Source: Hepatocystis sp. ex Piliocolobus tephrosceles
Taxonomy: Eukaryota > Apicomplexa > Aconoidasida > Haemosporida > Plasmodiidae
Direction of reading: 5' to 3'
Assembly: GCA_902459845.2 (NCBI GenBank)
Contig: CABPSV020000257.1
Location: 2,501-20,969 of the forward strand
DNA length: 18,469 nt
Part shown: positions 6,627 through 16,570 of the stretch, piece by piece
Layout: each line of letters opens with the position of its first letter
How positions within the stretch are numbered: position 1 is the first letter of the stretch
The notes under the pieces: generated by a model
Database searches by the model: none
What the model was told of the DNA's origin: nothing
The model's input: only the letters and a program-made list of their open reading frames with translations
Made by a program: the position numbers and the translations under genes

Positions 6627-9600
6627 ATGTTGTTCAGTATTTTTATATTCTTTGTAGCAGTTTTGTCTAAGTTAACACATGAAAAAAATATACCATTTTC
6701 TAATATTGCGACTTTAATAGGTCACATAAATTTTATTGTACCGAAACCAAATTCATTAAGCAATCATGTCCTTCTTTCAAGTTACAATGGAAATGTAGGA
6801 TTACTCGATTACACATCAGGTTTGTATATACATACATAATAACGTACATACATAATAACGTACATACATAAGAACCTATATACATAATAACGTACATACA
6901 TAATAACGTACATACATAATAACGTACATACATAATAACGTACATACATAATAACGTACATACATAAGAAGCTATATACATAAGAACGTACACACATAAG
7001 AAGCTATATACATAAGAACGTACACACATACCTACGTACATATATGCATAAAATAAACAAACAAACAGCCAATTTTTCATTTTTTTTTTTTTTTTTTTTT
7101 TTGTTTATTTTACTCCGTTAGGTACTCTGGATTTTATTCAAAACCATAGGGAAAACGACACAATAAAAAAACTATATGGAGACAATAAATACTCAATCGT
7201 TTTAATTTATCATAATAATAATTATAATGAAGATAAAAAAAAAAATTGCAAAAATTATCAACAAAGTTCTTCGTACATAAACATTTATGACATTGTTAAT
7301 TTGAATTTGCTAAGCACATTAGATTACTCAAATGAAATAGTCAAAGATTTTGTAATTAAAAATGAAAAAATATATATTGCTTTACCTAATAGAATAGATA
7401 TAGTAACTATAAATGATCGAAATACAATTAATTCAATAAATTTTGAAAAATTAAAATTAAATATATTGTATTATAGAATTGTTTCTATAGATAATAGTAA
7501 TATAACTTTATTTTATGTTGAGAAAGAACATTTATTTTGTAACTTAATAAAAATTAATATTTTAGATGAAAATAAATTTTCTCATTTAAAAAAAATTGAG
7601 GAATTAATTATAAATAATAAAACTAATAATTATATCAATATAATAAACAATAATAAAGTTGTGATTATATATAACAAAGAATATTTACACTGGGTCGAAA
7701 TATTAAACAACTCAAATCATTATTATTATAATAAAATAACTTTAAATGAGAAAGAAGCGAGTAAGTTATCTGATAAAACACAAATGAAAAATGATAACAT
7801 TGTTACAATATATAATAGTTTTATAATGAATGATGGAATGGAAAATTTTAATATAAATAATTTATTTGTAATTCGTTTAGGATCGACTAAATTTGTGTTT
7901 AAATATAATAATAAAAAAATGAATTTATTATATAAAAAAAAAAATGAAAGTGAAATAATAGGATTTTATATTAATGAAAATAATAAAAAGGATTTAATAT
8001 ATGGTTTAGATACAGGTGATAAGATTATTGTGAAGAAGTTAGAACAAGGTATTATTGATGGCGATAGTGATACAGACCATATGCAAAGTAAAAATACATT
8101 TGCTATATTAAACAAAAGCAGTAACGTGTTTTATAATGGAGAAATATTAATCGCTTTGTATGATAAACAAGAAAAGATTAACTACTTTTTTAGTGTATAT
8201 AATGATGCATCATTGACTGTTTATAAAGGTAATGATCCTTACTACTCAAGAGAAGAATGTTTATCATATATTGAACAGTTACATTTATATAATTTTACAC
8301 ATTTAATAGAATCGAAAAAAAAAAAAAAAAAAAATTATATATATTCGTTATTTAATAAAGAAATTGATATTAAACAAGAGATAAAAAATTATATAAAAAA
8401 AAAAATGGATTCATTGAATAAACAGTACTTAGAAGAATTGATGGAAATAAAACAACAAGAATTATCATTATTACCTTTTAATTTTTTTTACCTATCCAAT
8501 GAACAAAAACAGACATTATTACGTATTAACAAAAATATAAAAAATGAAAATGATATTTTAAAAGAGTTAAAAAAAAAGAAACAAAAAAAGAATAACATCG
8601 GTTTGAATAGCAGCGATTTTAATAGTAGCGGTTTAAAAAGTGATTATAAATTTGATTATATGCCAAAATTAATGAATAAATATTTAGATAAATATGAAAA
8701 TAATCAAAGTAGTGAATATGCAGGTAGTATAATTATACTTTTACACACATATAATCATTTTATATTTGCTGTACATCCATATACAGGATTAATATTATAT
8801 AAAATTGATGGAAATAAATTGGAAGGAATAGAACAAGATCCAAAAAATGAAAATAGAGATGCATTTTTATTAAAAAGCGAGTTATGTTCGGTTACTTTGG
8901 GAAACCATAATTGGTCAGAGATGCAAAATGGGAAGAAAAATATGTTTTTGAATGAAGAAGAATGTGAAGATGTGAGTACTGCAAAAGCTGCCTTCAACAA
9001 CAACTACAGTAACAATAGTATGCATTTATTTAAAGGTTTTTCCGATGATTCGGTATTAATAGTTTTTAAACGTGCTACTTTTTCATATATAGTACTGCTT
9101 GATATATTAAGTGGTGATGTGTTATTTGAAAAAAAAATGAACTCATTTTTAATTGAACATATTTTTGTTCATACAGAAAGCTTTTCAATTATTGTTGTAG
9201 ATAAATTGTGTAATACGAATATTATACATATAGATAGTGAAATAAGTCGACAGATTGAAAATATAAATAAAGAAGAACTTTTTTTTTATAGAATAAATAA
9301 ATTAACAAATTTTATTGAAGGGTACAAGTTAATCGACTCGGGGAGTATCAACAATAACAGCGGCAACAACAGCAACAGCGGCAACAACAGCAACAGCGGC
9401 AACAACAGCAACAGCGGCAACAACAGCAACAGCGGCAACAACAGCAACAGCGGCAACAACAGCGACAACAACAGCGACAACAACAGCAACAGCGACAACA
9501 GAAGTAATAATGTAAATGTTATTAAAACTTATTTCATAAATTTACACGATGAAAATATAATAATTTTTGCTGATTCGGTTACAAAAAAAGATACATTTTA

Positions 9601-10402
9601 TCCAGTAAAAATAAATAAAGATGCATCTATAAGTTATAAATATATTAATAATAATATAATATCTTATATTACTAAATCAAAATATCAACAACATACTCTT
9701 TATACATTATATATATTAGATGGTGTTAGTGGTGTTTTAATCTCTTCTAAAGTTTTAGATAAATATGCGAGACCTCCTTTCCATTTAATAATAAATGAAA
9801 ATAATGTTGTTTTACATTTTTATAACATACAATTAAATAAATATATAATTCAGGTGACTGAATTATTATTAGATAAAAAAGATCCTGGTTTTTTTAATTT
9901 AATTACATCTAAAAAAGAAAGAATTGTTGATTTATTTGATTTTAAAAATATTGTAGTAAATGAAAAAAATTATATTATTGATAATAATATAAAATCTTTT
10001 AATTTTACAGAAACTAAAAGAGGAATTACAAATAAACATATATTACTCTTGTTAAATACTGATAAGATAGCTGCATTAAATTTAGGGAATAGTAGTACAA
10101 CTAGTAATAATGAGAAAGATAAAAATGTTTACATAAAATTAAATACATTTATCACACAAACAGATATTTTATATAAATCCAAAGGTTTTGTATCTAATGA
10201 AAGCTCACTCGAATCAACTACGCTTATTTTTTCATGGGGAAATTATCTTTATTTTACTTCTTACCAACCAAATGGCTCATTTGACACCATACACGGCTCG
10301 AATGTGATATTATTACTGCTTATTATTTTTATAGTTTTTATTGGGACATATTTTTCTTATATTAAACGAATTAATAAAATTCTATGTTCAAAGTGGGAGT
10401 AA
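6627..10402 (+). CDS. EMC1: ER membrane protein complex subunit 1 (EMC1), two exons
   Basis: Exons join 6627-6819 and 7122-10402 to give 1157 aa; a glycine codon is split G|GT across the intron. EMC1 is the large lumenal and membrane subunit of the ER membrane protein complex, which inserts transmembrane segments. The N-terminus is a signal peptide (MLFSIFIFFVAVLSKLTHEK), followed by beta-propeller-like sequence. The C-terminal third carries the family signature: ILDGVSGVLISSKVLDKYARPP, RGITNKHILLLLN, SLESTTLIFSWGNYLYF and GSFDTIHGS, then one membrane helix at about 1126-1144 and a short basic tail ending KILCSKWE (compare KLLNRAWR in animals). Parasite-specific additions are a Lys-rich segment encoded through A20 at 8315-8334 and a Ser/Gly/Asn repeat at about residues 806-858. 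The second exon continues the frame without a stop from 7124. Assignment is firm; subunit contacts are inferred from the family. Confidence 0.93.
6820..7121 (+). other. EMC1 intron (302 nt, GT-AG)
   Basis: The donor is TCAG|GTTTGT at 6819/6820. The acceptor TTTACTCCGTTAG|GTACTC ends at 7121 after a T run of about 24. Without splicing the frame stops at 6839. The splice restores a continuous 1157-codon frame, with exon 1 supplying the only plausible signal peptide. Most of the intron is a tandem repeat. Confidence 0.9.
6829..7032. repeat. 16-nt satellite filling the EMC1 intron
   Basis: Tandem units of CATAATAACGTACATA are followed by variants with AGAACGTACACACATA and AGAAGCTATATACATA, making about 12 units over roughly 200 nt. 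It covers two thirds of the intron between the donor and the T tract. Open frames on the opposite strand with repeated Tyr, Val and Cys are products of this repeat. Confidence 0.85.
8315..8334 (+). other. A20 homopolymer inside EMC1 coding exon
   Basis: Twenty consecutive adenines encode six lysines plus the start of an Asn codon. Plasmodium tolerates poly(A) tracts in coding sequence that would cause ribosome stalling or frameshifting in most eukaryotes. The frame downstream is clearly EMC1, so the length as given is in frame. Confidence 0.9.
9350..9500 (+). repeat. 18-nt coding repeat (SGNNSN)n in EMC1
   Basis: An 18-nt unit, AGCGGCAACAACAGCAAC, is repeated about six times, then degenerates to AGCGACAACAAC. 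It uses AAC, AGC and GGC almost exclusively, while the surrounding gene uses AAT, AGT and GGT/GGA, so it is a sharp GC-rich block. It falls between the propeller region and the conserved C-terminal domain, probably as a disordered loop. Confidence 0.93.
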
Positions 10403-10777
10403 CTGAGTTGTGCTTTCTGCACATATATATATATATACATATGTATATGTATGGAAAGAGAGAAAGAGGGAACGAGGGAAAAAGCGAGAAAGAAGCACGC
10501 ACATAATAAAATACAAAATGACATAAAAACATAAAACAAAATGCAATATTTTTTTATGGTTACGTAACAAACACAAAATTGATATGTGACAATAAAAAAT
10601 ACATTATTAAGGTACTTTTGAATTTTTTTTTTTTTTTTTTTCACTTATTTTATTTTGTTTTTAATTTCAATTTGTTTGGTAACTTTATCCTGGCATAGCA
10701 TAAAACATTTTCTGAATTAGTTCACTTAATACTTATTTTGCTTGTTAGTGTTTGCTTATGCACACATATATATACAT

Positions 10778-10862
10778 ACATTTGTTTTATTTATACATTT
10801 GTTTTATTTATACATTTGTTTTATTTATACATTTGTTATATTTATACATTTGTTATATTTAT
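10778..10862. repeat. 17-nt tandem array 3' of EMC1
   Basis: Five copies of ACATTTGTTTTATTTAT follow one another; the last two carry GTTATATTTAT. A partial ACATTTGC closes the array. It begins about 375 nt past the EMC1 stop, so it could lie in the 3' UTR or just beyond it. Confidence 0.9.
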
Positions 10863-11226
10863 ACATTTGCTTCATTTGTTCTTTTTATTTAATTAATTAA
10901 TATATTTAATTATTTAATTTACTTATATATTTTATTTATTTATTTATTCACATATACTTATGTTTCCTTTATATTTCCTAATGTTTTGTTTTTACCTTAC
11001 ATTTAACCAACACATTATTAAAAAGAAAAAAAAAAAAAAAAAAAAAAAAAAAAAGCACAATAAGCAAGAAAGAAGAAATTATTTTGCTTATTAAAAAAAC
11101 ATTTTTTAAATATCAAATACATCAGTTGCTTAGCTTAAGCTTAATGTGGTACGTATGTATAATTGTATGTAAAAAAAATATAAACTAACACAAAAAAAAA
11201 AAAAAAAAAAATATATATAAATATAT

Positions 11227-11269
11227 AAACAAACAAACAAACAAACAAACAAACAAACAAACAAACAAA
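11227..11269. repeat. (AAAC)n microsatellite
   Basis: About ten uninterrupted AAAC tetranucleotides, flanked on both sides by ATATATAA. It is a plain slippage microsatellite, likely to vary in length between isolates. Confidence 0.93.
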
Positions 11270-11732
11270 TATATAAAGAACAAGTAAATAAAATTTAGAT
11301 TAGCTGCTTATTATTTGTTTTATCAAGTTAAATGCTTTTGTTTTATTTTTTTTTTTTGTTATTGTTAATAACGCAACATATTGAAAAAGTGTTAGAACGA
11401 TGAGAAAACAAAAAAAAATATCACATTTCAATTTTAGCAAGATTTTTTTTTTTTTTATATTAATTTAGTGATAGCAAAAAAAACCAAAATATACTTTTTT
11501 TATAAAAATTATTTAGTATGGAAGAATCGTGAAAGACATTTAGTAACCTTTTTCTACCTATTTTGTATTTTTAAAAGTGGTAAAATTTCAGACAGTTATA
11601 TACGTATGGAACTATAAACATGTATTTAGTTGCTTACCTTTTATCAAAACTCAAAATGTAAAATCATGTAAAAAAAAACAAAAGATAGTACAGAAAAAAA
11701 TAGAAATTATTAAATATATAAATATGTATAAA

Positions 11733-11780
11733 AAACCATGTGTTTATATAAATGTATATATTTATATAAACACATGGTTT
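11733..11780. other. Perfect 21-bp inverted repeat with 6-nt loop
   Basis: The left arm AAACCATGTGTTTATATAAAT (11733-11753) and the right arm (11760-11780) are exact reverse complements, separated by GTATAT. As RNA it would form a 21-bp hairpin with a short loop; as DNA, a cruciform. The outer half of each arm (AAACCATGTGTTT) is not microsatellite sequence, so it is not simply a TA-run palindrome. It lies in the EMC1-CAF1 gap about 1.35 kb past EMC1 and 3.7 kb before CAF1. Its function is unknown. Confidence 0.85.
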
Positions 11781-12536
11781 GTAAATGTTTAAAAATAGTA
11801 AAAGCATTAGAATGTAATTAAAGCAAAAATTACACAAAAAAAAAAAAAATTGCGCTCATTAATTTGTATTTATTTCATTTTCTTTTTATGTCTTTCTTCT
11901 AAATATTTTGTCTTGGACAACTTTCAGCCGTTTATTTGTGTGATATTTTTGTTTTCGATCTTGTTTTTTCACCTCTTATACCATTTTTAAAAGTATACAT
12001 ATATATGTATATATATATATTTATGTTTATATCTATGTTTATATAGTAACAAAACACATATTTGGTAATCCGTATAAAAAAAAGGAAAGGTATACTTATA
12101 TGCATATGCATATATATATATATATATATATATTTCTGTGCAAAGGTACTAAACTAGCTGATGAAGCGTTTTAGCTTTTAAATAGGTAAAATAGTTTGCA
12201 TTTTTTTTTTTTTTTTTTACGTATAAGATACGTACGTAACATATATATATATATGTACATGTGTACATTTTGGTATAACCCGTGCTACTATCTCCACCAT
12301 TTTAATAAATTATGTAACGAGTGTAAACACATATAGTAAAACGCAAATAATGTTAACTTTTTAAACATTCCTTATATCTTATGCAAATGTTTATGTGATT
12401 ATAAGTTGCAATAAAAAAAAGTGATAAAACCTTTTTGTATATTATAATGCAAATTAGAAAAAAAAAAAAATAAAATAATAAAATGTAAAACATAAACAGT
12501 TAATAACTTTTATCTACTCATATGTACACTTATATA

Positions 12537-12606
12537 TTATATACATGTTTATGTTATATACATGTTTATGTTATATACATGTTTATGTTATATACATGTT
12601 TATATT
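12537..12606. repeat. 17-nt tandem array (GTTATATACATGTTTAT)
   Basis: About four 17-nt units made of ATATACATG and TTTATGTT blocks, in the middle of the intergenic region. Unit length equals that of the array at 10778-10862, but the sequences are different, so they are probably independent. Confidence 0.85.
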
Positions 12607-12839
12607 ATATATGCATATGGATAATAAATAATTAAACAAAACATCTTTTAATTAATGCATAATTAGAGAGCAATTAATTGGTATTATTCCATATATGTAC
12701 ATATATGTATGATATATAATATGTACATAGAAATTTTTAATATGAAAAAAATATATGTATACGTGCATATGTATATATGTAATTTCTGTAAGTATTTATT
12801 TATAAACAAATACGTTTTACGTATAAATGAATTTTTTTT

Positions 12840-13029
12840 TAAAACGAAAATTAATTAAAAAAAAAAAATTAAAAGATAAATTGCATAAAAAAAAATTACT
12901 CAAAAGAAACATTATCCAAAAAAAAAAAATTACTTGAAAAAAAAATTACTTAAAAAAAAAAATTACTTAAAAGAAAATTTTTTTAAAATTTCTTTGTAAA
13001 GAAATTACTTAAAAAAAAAAAAATTAAAG

Positions 13030-13063
<34 letters not shown>

Positions 13064-13350
13064 ACCAAACAGATAAATAAACAAGATAAATAAAATAAAA
13101 AAAAAATTAAAAAAAACAAAATAAACAAAATAAACAAAATAAATAAAATAATTAAAATAAATAAAAAAAATTAAAAAAACATTTTTCAAAAAAAATTAAA
13201 AAATCGAAAAAACGAAAAAAAGGAAAAAAGAAAAAGCGAAAAAAACAAAAAAACGAAAAAACGAAAAAAAAAAAAAAAAAGGGAAAAAACAAAAAAACAG
13301 ATAAACAGAAAAAGAAAACATAAAAGGAAAAAGAAAAAAAAAAAGACTTA
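12840..13350. repeat. A-rich low-complexity block
   Basis: Roughly 500 nt are almost free of T and C on this strand. Sub-blocks repeat AAAATTACTT (12890-13020), then AAAATAAAC (13075-13150), then AAAAAACG (13200-13270), separated by A tracts up to about 30 nt. Frames rich in Phe on the - strand result from this composition and are not genes. Confidence 0.8.
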
Positions 13351-14080
13351 GCTTCATACATTTCTGAATGTATATATTTACGTTTGTATATATATATATA
13401 TATATATATATATACGTACATGACATTTTCCTCACTAATATATTTAAATATTATAGTTTAAACTTGATTATTACTTATATAATTTTTTGTTCGTTTTTTT
13501 AAGTAAGTTAAAATAAAAAATTATAAAATAAAAATGAATTGTAAGATTGTAAAAATGAATAGAATGAAATTGTGAATATATATTAATCAGGAAATATGCG
13601 AACCATACAAAACTGTATTAACACTTTTAAATGTGTCTGCCTTTTACCTTATGCATGATAAAATATTATTTTTTTTTTGTTATTGCATTGTGAAAATAGT
13701 GCGTATGTAAATTTACATGTGTACATATGAACGTATATTTATTTATATGCATATAATGTATAAAACATTTTTAACATGTGCTAGGCATTATATCATTTTG
13801 CTAGTATTTGTACATCTTTTATAACATATTATACTATAATAAAATACTTATATGTTTTATTTAAATTTTTTTTAGGTTATTTTATTAAGCAATTGAAAAA
13901 AAATATATTGAAACATAGCACTTTTTTTTTATGTAAATTGTTGGATTTAAAAAGAAAAAAAAAGTAATAAGAAAAAAAAAAAAAAACATTTAATACATGC
14001 AAACGCATACATAAGCACATGTGCATGTACGTAATTATATACATATGTGCACGCTAAATATATTTTTGATTTTTGATTTT

Positions 14081-14083
<3 letters not shown>

Positions 14084-14131
<48 letters not shown>
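14084..14131. repeat. T48 homopolymer tract
   Basis: Forty-eight uninterrupted T residues follow three TTTTTGA steps. It is one of three tracts of 36 or more in the 1.5 kb before the CAF1 start (with A54 and T36). Confidence 0.9.
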
Positions 14132-14133
<2 letters not shown>

Positions 14134-14721
14134 AATTCTTTTTTCTTTTTTCTTATTGCATTATTACATTATTACATTATTTCTATATTTTATTTTTTTT
14201 TTCATTTTGTTTTGCCCTACATACCCTTTCACTTTGCATCTCTTCGCTTTACATCTCTTTGTTTCATTTATCTTTCTATTTAAGCATTTCAAAATGCGAT
14301 ATACTGTTAGCTATGTATGTGTATGGAAATTAAAACATTATAAATAAAAAAAAAAAAAAAAAAAAAATATGTTTTTTTCATTAGTGCGTAACTTTGTGTG
14401 TGTTAGTATGTATGTATGTATGAATGTATGTATGTATGTATATACATATATGCATGTAGCTTTGTTTTGTGCATATGTGTTTATTTTTTTTATTTACATG
14501 TAAACGCATATGTGCATATACACATGTATACGCATAAATTTTAACAGAAGATATAAGTATCAATCTTTTCAAACGACTTTCTTTTTGATTTTTATTTTTT
14601 TTTTTTTTTTAGTAAAATAGCGTATATATTAGAAACAATATTTTTTAAAGAAAGAAAGAAGAAAGGAGAAAAAAAAAAAAAAAAATCTTTTTTTACTTAA
14701 TAATTTTGTATGCACTTAATT

Positions 14722-14724
<3 letters not shown>

Positions 14725-14778
<54 letters not shown>
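14725..14778. repeat. A54 homopolymer tract
   Basis: Fifty-four uninterrupted A residues, the longest homopolymer in the window, about 750 nt upstream of the CAF1 start. Length in the assembly should be treated as approximate. Confidence 0.9.
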
Positions 14779-14781
<3 letters not shown>

Positions 14782-14839
14782 GCAAAAAAAGGAATAGTAA
14801 AAAGGAAAAATAGAAGGAAAAACAATTTCTAAAAAAAAA

Positions 14840-14990
14840 GAATTGCTAAAAAAAGAGTAGCAAAAAAAGAGTAGCAAAAAAAGAGTAACAAAAAAAAGAG
14901 TAGCAAAAAAAGAATAAAAAAAAAAAAAAGAATGGCAAAAAAAGGAATAGCAAATAAAAGAATAGCGAAAAAAAAAAAAAAATAAAAGTT
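14840..14990. repeat. 14-nt A/G-rich array (AAAAAAAGAGTAGC)
   Basis: Units of AAAAAAAGAGTAGC are repeated with variants AGAGTAAC, AGAATGGC, GGAATAGC and AGAATAGC. Together with similar GTAGC and ATTGC steps from 14778 onward it forms a polypurine-biased block between A54 and T36, upstream of CAF1. Confidence 0.8.
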
Positions 14991-15011
14991 AGAGAAGAAA
15001 AAAATACAAAC

Positions 15012-15013
<2 letters not shown>

Positions 15014-15049
<36 letters not shown>
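15014..15049. repeat. T36 homopolymer tract
   Basis: Thirty-six T residues directly follow the purine-rich array, producing an abrupt strand switch from purine to pyrimidine about 475 nt before the CAF1 start codon. Confidence 0.9.
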
Positions 15050-15430
15050 CTGTTTCTTTGGCTTTAATAAAAACTAATAATCATTAATTTGTAATCAACA
15101 TATTATGAAAAATAAAACAAAGGAAATAACATTTTGTACATAAATATTTAAAAGTAGTTTAAATATATCGGTACACGATATATGTACATATGCACATATG
15201 CACATATGCACATATATAATATATATATATATATACATACACACACGAATAAGCGTATATGATAAAAATTAGGACAGTTTTAGATATATGAAAAAAAAAA
15301 AAAAAAAAAAGTATATATTTATTATATATATATATATATATACATATCTTTTATAGTATATAAAAACAAAGAAAAAAATATATATTTTTATTATATACAT
15401 ATAAATATATATATATAATTTTTAATAGTA

Positions 15431-15467
<37 letters not shown>

Positions 15468-15522
15468 TATACATTTTTGAATTTAAATGTTTTAAAAAAA
15501 AAAAAAATTATATATTTTCTAC

Positions 15523-16530
15523 ATGGATGAAAGAACGAAAATAATAGATGTATGGGCAAATAATTTAGAGGAGGAATTTGAAAAGATAAGGGATATAGTT
15601 GAAAGTCATCCGTATGTAGCTATTGATACGGAATTTCCTGGTATTGTTGCTAGACCAACTAGAAATGTAGTGGATTATAATTATCAAACAATAAAATGTA
15701 ATGTAGATTTATTGAAAGTTATACAGTTAGGTGTGACTTTTTCTAATGGTAAAGGCGAATTACCTCAAATATCAACATGGCAGTTTAATTTTAAATTTGA
15801 TTTGGATAGTGATATGTATGCTCAGAATTCTATTGATTTTTTAAAATTAAGTGGAATAAATTTTGAAAAGCATCAATCATTAGGCATCGAATTATTACAT
15901 TTTGGAGAAGTTATAATGTCATCAGGTTTAGTTATGAATGAAGATGTAAAATGGATATCTTTTCATGGTTGTTATGATTTTGCTTATTTATTAAAAATAT
16001 TAACATGTTCATCTTTACCACATAATGAAATAGCATTTTTTGAATTACTTAATGATTTCTTTCCATCACTTTATGATATAAAATATTTATTATTAAATTT
16101 GAATATAAAAAAATTAAGTAGGACATATTCTCTTCAAAAAATTAGTGAAATATTGAGCGTAAAAAGAATAGGAAGACAACACCAAGCAGGTTCTGATTCA
16201 TTAGTTACTTGTAAAACCTTTTTCAAATTAATGGAATTATATTTTGACAACAAAATAGATGATAAAAAATATTCAGGTATTATATATGGGTTAGGTACTA
16301 CAATCAAAAATTATAATTATAAGTTTGAGGATGGTAATGGGAAGTTTAGTAACAATACGGTTTATTATGGAAATAATAGTTACAATAAAAATCTCAATCA
16401 CGGCAATGATCGTAACGGAAATGGTAGCGGAAATGGTAGCGGAAATGGCAACAGTAACGGAAACAGTAACAACAATAGTAACGGTAACAACAGCAACAGC
16501 AACAACAGCAACAACAGCAACAGCAATAGC

Positions 16531-16570
<40 letters not shown>

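Larger units (their letters stand above)
10403..15522. other. 5.1-kb intergenic region between EMC1 and CAF1, no gene recognised
   Basis: The flanking genes run in the same direction, so this holds the EMC1 3' UTR and the CAF1 promoter and 5' UTR. I see no convincing coding exon: open frames are translations of poly(A/T) or microsatellites. Contents in order are a 17-nt array at 10778-10862, A29 at 11026-11054, (AAAC)n at 11227-11269, a perfect hairpin at 11733-11780, a 17-nt array at about 12537-12606, A-rich DNA with ATTACTT and CAAAATAAA units at 12840-13350, (TA)n at about 13387-13414, less repetitive sequence at 13430-13900, T48 at 14084-14131, (TATG)n at about 14408-14440, A54 at 14725-14778, a 14-nt array at about 14840-14990, T36 at 15014-15049, a 10-nt repeat at about 15187-15214 and A30 at 15434-15463. 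Confidence 0.75.

Noticed and set aside
6733..7080. Minus-strand Tyr/Val/Cys repeat protein
   Set aside because: It is antisense to the EMC1 intron satellite and the end of EMC1 exon 1.
7301..7303. EMC1 start at the TTG near 7301
   Set aside because: The frame continues upstream without a stop to the acceptor at 7121 and joins the signal-peptide exon at 6627.
11577..11792. 71-codon plus-strand frame containing the hairpin
   Set aside because: Composition is microsatellite-like, and the conserved-looking ends come from the inverted repeat; no homology recognised and no splice context.
12158..12260. Possible C/D-box snoRNA starting at CTGATGAAG
   Set aside because: A C-box-like TGATGA is present, but I found no properly placed D box (CTGA) or terminal stem.
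12983..13435. Phe-rich minus-strand frames
   Set aside because: They are translations of A-rich low-complexity DNA.
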